Assembly (NCBI RefSeq): GCF_012933465.1
Contig: NZ_JABBND010000020.1
Coordinates: 62,001-126,000 of the forward strand
Direction: 5' to 3'
Source: Actinomycetospora sp. TBRC 11914
GTDB lineage: Bacteria; Actinomycetota; Actinomycetes; Mycobacteriales; Pseudonocardiaceae
DNA length: 64,000 bases
This document shows positions 61,013 through 64,000 of the stretch, one piece after another (position 1 is the stretch's first letter; the number at the start of each line of letters is the position of its first letter). Under the pieces are notes generated by a model. The model saw nothing but the letters and a program-made list of their open reading frames with translations, made no database searches and had not been told where the DNA came from. The position numbers and the translations under genes were made by a program.

Positions 61013-61371
61013 CAGGCGGCCCTGCGTTCTTGGCAGCGGGTGCAGAGTTCGCCGTCGACGGCGGGCATCGGGAACAGCAGCGCGCAGCCGGGGCACATGG
61101 GGTCGTCGTCGGCGACCGGGTCGGGGATGCCGGCGGCGCGGGCGCGGCGGATGGCGCGGCGGTCGGTGGGGGTGGTTACCGCCCACAGGCCGTGCCCCTG
61201 GCCGGTGTCGAGTGCCCACCGCAGGCATTCGGTCGAGACGGGGCAGGCGCCGCAGATCGGTGCCACCGCCATGCGGTGGCGGGCGACGATCACGGAGGTG
61301 TCGTCGTCGCAGGGTGGGAAGAACAGTTCGGGGTCGGTGTCGCGGCACGCCGCGTAGCGCTGCCAGCTCAC
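61012..61371 (-). CDS. WhiB-like iron-sulfur regulator with C-terminal zinc ribbon
   Basis: A 119-residue WhiB-family protein. The four cluster cysteines are Cys9, Cys40, Cys43 and Cys49 (YAACRDTDPELFFPP, APICGACPVSTECLRWAL), followed by HGLWAV in place of the common GVWGG turn. A second metal-binding knot, CPGC at 93-96 and CTRC at 110-113, is fused at the C-terminus, which I have not seen as a usual WhiB feature. It would bind a [4Fe-4S] cluster and interact with sigma factor. GTG at 61371, two bases after the stop of the gene before it. Confidence 0.88.
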   Translation of the reverse strand: MSWQRYAACRDTDPELFFPPCDDDTSVIVARHRMAVAPICGACPVSTECLRWALDTGQGHGLWAVTTPTDRRAIRRARAAGIPDPVADDDPMCPGCALLFPMPAVDGELCTRCQERRAA

Positions 61372-61373
61372 GG

Positions 61374-61781
61374 TCAGGCCGCCTCAGCAGTCGTGTCGGC
61401 CGAGCGGCGGCCGGTGGCGCGCTGCGGGCCGGCGGGGCGGATGGCTTCGGCGGTGAAGGCGACGTCGACGCCCTTGCCGCCGTTGCGGGCCTGACGGACC
61501 TTGGCGACCAGCCCGACGAGCTCGACTTGCGAGTACGGGGCCAGCTCCGGGGCCTCGTGGGAGATGACGCGGACGCCGTGCATCTCGTGGCGGCCGTCGC
61601 GGCCGGTGGGGAGCATGACGTCGTAGATGCGCACCGGGGCGCCGGTGGCCTCGTCGAGCAGCGGTTCACCGGAAGAGCGCCGGCCGTTGGGGCCGTCCTC
61701 CCAGCGCTCCATGGTCTGCGCGTGCCCGGTGGCGACGGCCTGCATCTGGTCGGTGTCGATGGGTGCGTTGAACTCGAACAT
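61374..61781 (-). CDS. Hypothetical AICE-associated protein
   Basis: A 135-residue protein with no recognised domain: MFEFNAPIDTDQMQAVATGH, then a beta-rich middle (VRIYDVMLPTGRDGRHEMHG, YSQVELVGLVAKVRQARNGG) and a basic end. An OB-like fold is suggested by the strand pattern and by its position next to the transfer genes, but this is a guess. It is the first gene of the minus-strand transfer operon of the element. Confidence 0.65.
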   Translation of the reverse strand: MFEFNAPIDTDQMQAVATGHAQTMERWEDGPNGRRSSGEPLLDEATGAPVRIYDVMLPTGRDGRHEMHGVRVISHEAPELAPYSQVELVGLVAKVRQARNGGKGVDVAFTAEAIRPAGPQRATGRRSADTTAEAA

Positions 61782-61814
61782 GCATCAACCGTGCGGCCGG
61801 CCGCTGGTCGTCTC

Positions 61815-61856
61815 GTAGTCCGCGCTACACGTCCCGGACTAGTCCCGAAACTAGTC
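61815..61856. promoter_or_regulatory. Operator-like repeats in the divergent element promoter
   Basis: Between the transfer operon and the XRE gene, ACTAGTC occurs at 61838-61844 and 61850-61856 (the first inside the palindrome GGACTAGTCC), and a GTAG-TCCGCG-CTAC inverted repeat lies at 61815-61828. The spacing and symmetry suit an XRE-type repressor or activator controlling transfer. Confidence 0.5.
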
Positions 61857-61922
61857 TCTAGGATCTTGTCGATCATTTATGCTGGATCCGAAGTGCCCAA
61901 GACTGACGGTGGTGAGTGCTAC

Positions 61923-63314
61923 GTGTCGAGCATCGAGGGCCAGTCGGCGCTCAGGGACCTTCGACGCCAACGTCGCTGGACGCAACGATTTGTAGCGGAA
62001 CAGCTTCAGTCGCTCGCGTTCCACAAGTACGGGGATCGTTCCTCGGCAGTGAACGCAGACATGGTCTCTAAGTGGGAACGCGGAGAGAAAGGTGTAAGCT
62101 CGTTCTACTGCGACCTACTCTGCATACTGTTCGAGGCAGACGCCCGGGCGCTGGGCCTGGCCATCGCGGCACCGCCCCCGGTCTCCTCGGCTAGGGTTGC
62201 CGACGAGCACAGCGCGGACGTCGACCTGGCCGGCGCGATACACGAGACCTCGGTCTTGCTGTCGCAGCTGGGCCCGGCGGCCGCGCTCCTCGAACGGAGG
62301 ATGGTCGACGTGTGGAGGAACGAGGCAATGCGCCGCAGGACGCTGATGAAACTCATGGGGCTCGCCCCGGTGGCGCCGGCGGTCTCCAACCTCGGAGGCG
62401 ACCGTCCTTCACCGCGTATTCCCTCCATTCGTGATCTCGACGATCTAGCTGATCGCTACCAGACGCTTTACCATTCCGCCAATCCTGGCGTTCTCATACG
62501 TCCAGTTCTTGCGCACCTAAACACCGTCACTGACGCGATCCGAAGTGCTCGTGATGGAGTTTCGCGCACCAAGCTCTTGGCCAACCGGGCTCGGGTCTCG
62601 CTGTTGGCTGGGCGGCTCTCATTCTTCGACCTCAACGACCCCATGACAGCGCGAGGCCACTACACACTTTCGGTCGAGGCCGCCTCCGAGGCGGGAGACC
62701 ATCACCAAGCCGCAGCCGCCCTCGGGCACATGGCGTTCATTCCAGCGGCGGACTACAGCATGTCTGCTGCGTTGCAATACCTCGACGGTGCGAAGTCTCA
62801 GGCGGAGCGCGACCCCCACGGCCCCCTGAGCTCTTGGGTACACGCAGTGGAGTCTGAGTTTCACTCCCAAGTTGGTAATCACGCGGCGGCGTTGCGAGCC
62901 GTGGAAGCTGCAAAGACCGCGTACGTGTCTACTGCGCTGCAGAGCGATCTACGTTGGTTCGACTACTTCGACGAGAACCGGCTGGCTGGCTTCGCCGGTT
63001 ACGCCAACCTGCGAGCAGGCCGGTACGACGACGCGGCCGCCGAGCTAGACGATGCGCTAGACCTCCCAATGTCCGCCATCAAGCAGCGGTCGGTGTTCCT
63101 CGCCGATCTGGCGACAGTCCGTTTCCACGCCGGCGATCTGGAACATGCTTGCCAGATCGCGAGCGATGCCACGGACGAGCTTCGGCGCGCCGGCTACGCG
63201 ACGGGAGTCGGTCGTCTCCGTGAGTTTCATGATCTAGTCTCTCCGCGCAGCTCCACGCCCGCTGTGCGGGTCTTCTCCGAACGGCTCGCGGCCCTGCAGC
63301 TCCAGGAGGCATAG
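61923..63314 (+). CDS. XRE family regulator with TPR-like helical domain
   Basis: A 463-residue regulator. An N-terminal XRE helix-turn-helix (SALRDLRRQRRWTQRFVAEQ, NADMVSKWERGEKGVSSFYC) is followed by a long alpha-helical region with TPR-like repeats (RARVSLLAGRLSFFDLNDPM, EAGDHHQAAAALGHMAFIPA, RSVFLADLATVRFHAGDLEH). This is the common Streptomyces-type regulator found on AICEs. GTG at 61923 (a GTG at 61893 is an in-frame alternative). The gene has lower GC and different codon use than the chromosome, consistent with transfer. The HAD gene follows at once. Confidence 0.9.
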   Translation: MSSIEGQSALRDLRRQRRWTQRFVAEQLQSLAFHKYGDRSSAVNADMVSKWERGEKGVSSFYCDLLCILFEADARALGLAIAAPPPVSSARVADEHSADVDLAGAIHETSVLLSQLGPAAALLERRMVDVWRNEAMRRRTLMKLMGLAPVAPAVSNLGGDRPSPRIPSIRDLDDLADRYQTLYHSANPGVLIRPVLAHLNTVTDAIRSARDGVSRTKLLANRARVSLLAGRLSFFDLNDPMTARGHYTLSVEAASEAGDHHQAAAALGHMAFIPAADYSMSAALQYLDGAKSQAERDPHGPLSSWVHAVESEFHSQVGNHAAALRAVEAAKTAYVSTALQSDLRWFDYFDENRLAGFAGYANLRAGRYDDAAAELDDALDLPMSAIKQRSVFLADLATVRFHAGDLEHACQIASDATDELRRAGYATGVGRLREFHDLVSPRSSTPAVRVFSERLAALQLQEA

Positions 63315-63956
63315 ATGCCCATCCGTGCTGTGTGGTTCGACGTCGGTGAGGCGCTGATCGACGAGACTCGCGAGTACGGCACGTGGGCTGACTGGCTCGG
63401 CGTCCCCCGTCACACTTTTTCCGCGGTCTTCGGCGCGGTGCTTGCCCGGGGTGGTGACTACCGTGAGGTATTCCAGTACTTCAAGCCTGGGTTCGATCTC
63501 GCGGTGGAGCGGGAGAGGCGCTTCGAGGCTGGGCTGGGCGAGTACCTGAATGCCAATGATCTCTACCCGGATGTCCGACCCTGCTTTGATGCACTCCATG
63601 CGCGGGGTCTGTTCGTCGGCGTCGCGGGCAATCAGACCGTGCGCGCGGGGCAGTTCCTCCGCGAGCTGCATCTGAACGTCGACGTCCTGGCTACATCGGA
63701 CGATTGGGGCGTGAGCAAACCGGACGATGCGTTCTTTGAGAAGCTGATCTCGGTTTCTGGGCACGACCCGTCCGAGATCGCCTATGTCGGAGACCGTCGA
63801 GACAACGACATAGCGCCGGCGGCGCGCGCTGGCTTATATACGATCCTGGTGCGACGGGGGCCGTGGGGATTCATCCTCGCGGAGGGTGATTTCCTCCCGA
63901 GCCCGGACGTTGTTGTGGGTGGCCTCTCGGAGATTCCGGACTTTCTCGGCCACTAA
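63315..63956 (+). CDS. HAD family hydrolase, DxG-type active site
   Basis: A 213-residue haloacid-dehalogenase-fold protein: motif I AVWFDVGEALIDET (nucleophile Asp9; the second Asp of DxD is Gly11), motif II VAGNQTVRAG, motif III Lys in VSKPDDAFF and motif IV AYVGDRRDNDIAPA. The loss of the second Asp weakens ordinary phosphatase chemistry. It begins with an ATG one base after the stop of the XRE regulator and a GGAGG inside that gene's end, so the two are co-translated. Such XRE-HAD pairs are frequent in actinobacterial mobile DNA. Confidence 0.88.
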   Translation: MPIRAVWFDVGEALIDETREYGTWADWLGVPRHTFSAVFGAVLARGGDYREVFQYFKPGFDLAVERERRFEAGLGEYLNANDLYPDVRPCFDALHARGLFVGVAGNQTVRAGQFLRELHLNVDVLATSDDWGVSKPDDAFFEKLISVSGHDPSEIAYVGDRRDNDIAPAARAGLYTILVRRGPWGFILAEGDFLPSPDVVVGGLSEIPDFLGH

Positions 63957-64000
63957 ATCCGGCGCGAGCATCTGGTCACGCGTCGGGTCGTAGACGACGT

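Larger units (their letters stand above)
58108..64000. mobile_element. Actinomycete integrative and conjugative element (AICE), left part
   Basis: The order integrase, excisionase, small membrane protein, FtsK/TraSA-like translocase and regulators, joined to a tRNA 3' end, is that of AICEs such as pSAM2, which integrate in tRNA genes and spread as double-stranded DNA. The right part (about 61850 to 63960) has visibly lower GC and more mixed codon use than the chromosome. No Rep or Prim-Pol gene and no attR are in the window, so the element is incomplete here and extends to the right. Confidence 0.8.

Noticed and set aside
63315..63956. Toxin-antitoxin system formed by the XRE and HAD genes
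   Set aside because: The regulator is large and TPR-containing, the partner is a full HAD fold and not a small toxin, and gene order and sizes do not fit known types. Kept only as a possible transfer or immunity module.

Overview
The window is very GC-rich, densely coded DNA with frequent GTG starts, GGAGG-type ribosome binding sites and many 1-13 bp stop/start overlaps. The gene content (WhiB-like protein, ANTAR regulator, ECF41/SigJ-type sigma factor, pptH-pptT pair, mycobacterial-type adenylate cyclase, DUF2277, an actinomycete-type integrative element) points to a high-GC actinobacterium. A Pseudonocardiaceae genus such as Actinomycetospora or Pseudonocardia is my best guess, but that is inference from gene content and not proven by any marker gene here.

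Layout. 1-2.0 kb: arsenic resistance (ACR3 efflux pump, ArsR repressor, ArsI/CadI-type VOC protein) with repeated TTCGAC/GTCGAA half sites between the divergent genes. 2.2-8.8 kb: amidohydrolase, glutathione-independent formaldehyde dehydrogenase, a remnant of an FAD-linked oxidase, a 4,5-dihydroxyphthalate-decarboxylase-like protein divergent from a LysR regulator, DUF2277, an SDR and an alpha/beta hydrolase. 9-12.1 kb: AraC regulator and two membrane proteins. 12.1-18.6 kb: a six-gene minus-strand hydrolase cluster (two EHN-type epoxide hydrolases, a redoxin with a broken CxxC, an SDR without its catalytic Tyr-Lys, a metallo-beta-lactamase-fold hydrolase and a third epoxide-hydrolase-like enzyme), followed on the plus strand by a cupin and a large LuxR-type (LAL) regulator. 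22.5-26.9 kb: a lone gas-vesicle GvpA/J-type gene, a patatin phospholipase, an ECF41-like sigma factor, a DUF1059-type protein and a GH172 (DUF2961) protein. 27.1-31.4 kb: an L-fuconate catabolic operon (fuconate dehydratase, GntR/FCD regulator, MFS permease, DapA-family aldolase) preceded by two GACATCTGATGTC-like operator sites. 31.5-44.4 kb: mostly single genes, among them a stand-alone protein resembling a degenerate P-type ATPase half, GAF-ANTAR, CDP-alcohol phosphatidyltransferase, an adenylate cyclase, and the pptH-pptT pair controlling 4'-phosphopantetheine on carrier proteins. 44.7-57.9 kb: an SbcCD-like pair, enoyl-CoA hydratase, RutE-like nitroreductase with divergent HxlR regulator, an AurF-type diiron oxygenase behind a 29-bp palindrome, a PhoD phosphatase and an MFS pump divergent from a TetR regulator with two visible operators.

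58.0 kb to the right edge: a tRNA with a CAT anticodon, whose 3' end looks like the attachment site of an actinomycete integrative and conjugative element (AICE). The element shows integrase, excisionase, a small membrane protein, an FtsK/TraSA-like translocase, a WhiB-like protein and a hypothetical protein on the minus strand. Divergent from these are an XRE-TPR regulator and a HAD-family protein in DNA of visibly lower GC. No replication gene and no attR lie inside the window, so the element continues past 64 kb.

Between genes there are several families of short repeats: five copies of a roughly 60-bp GAGGGGCACGTGGGGCAGG element, tandem hairpins built on GCGAGGGGACCCTTCG, and an 18-bp GACGTCCAG-type element that also sits inside a coding region. 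No rRNA, CRISPR array, transposase or natural-product megasynthase gene was seen.
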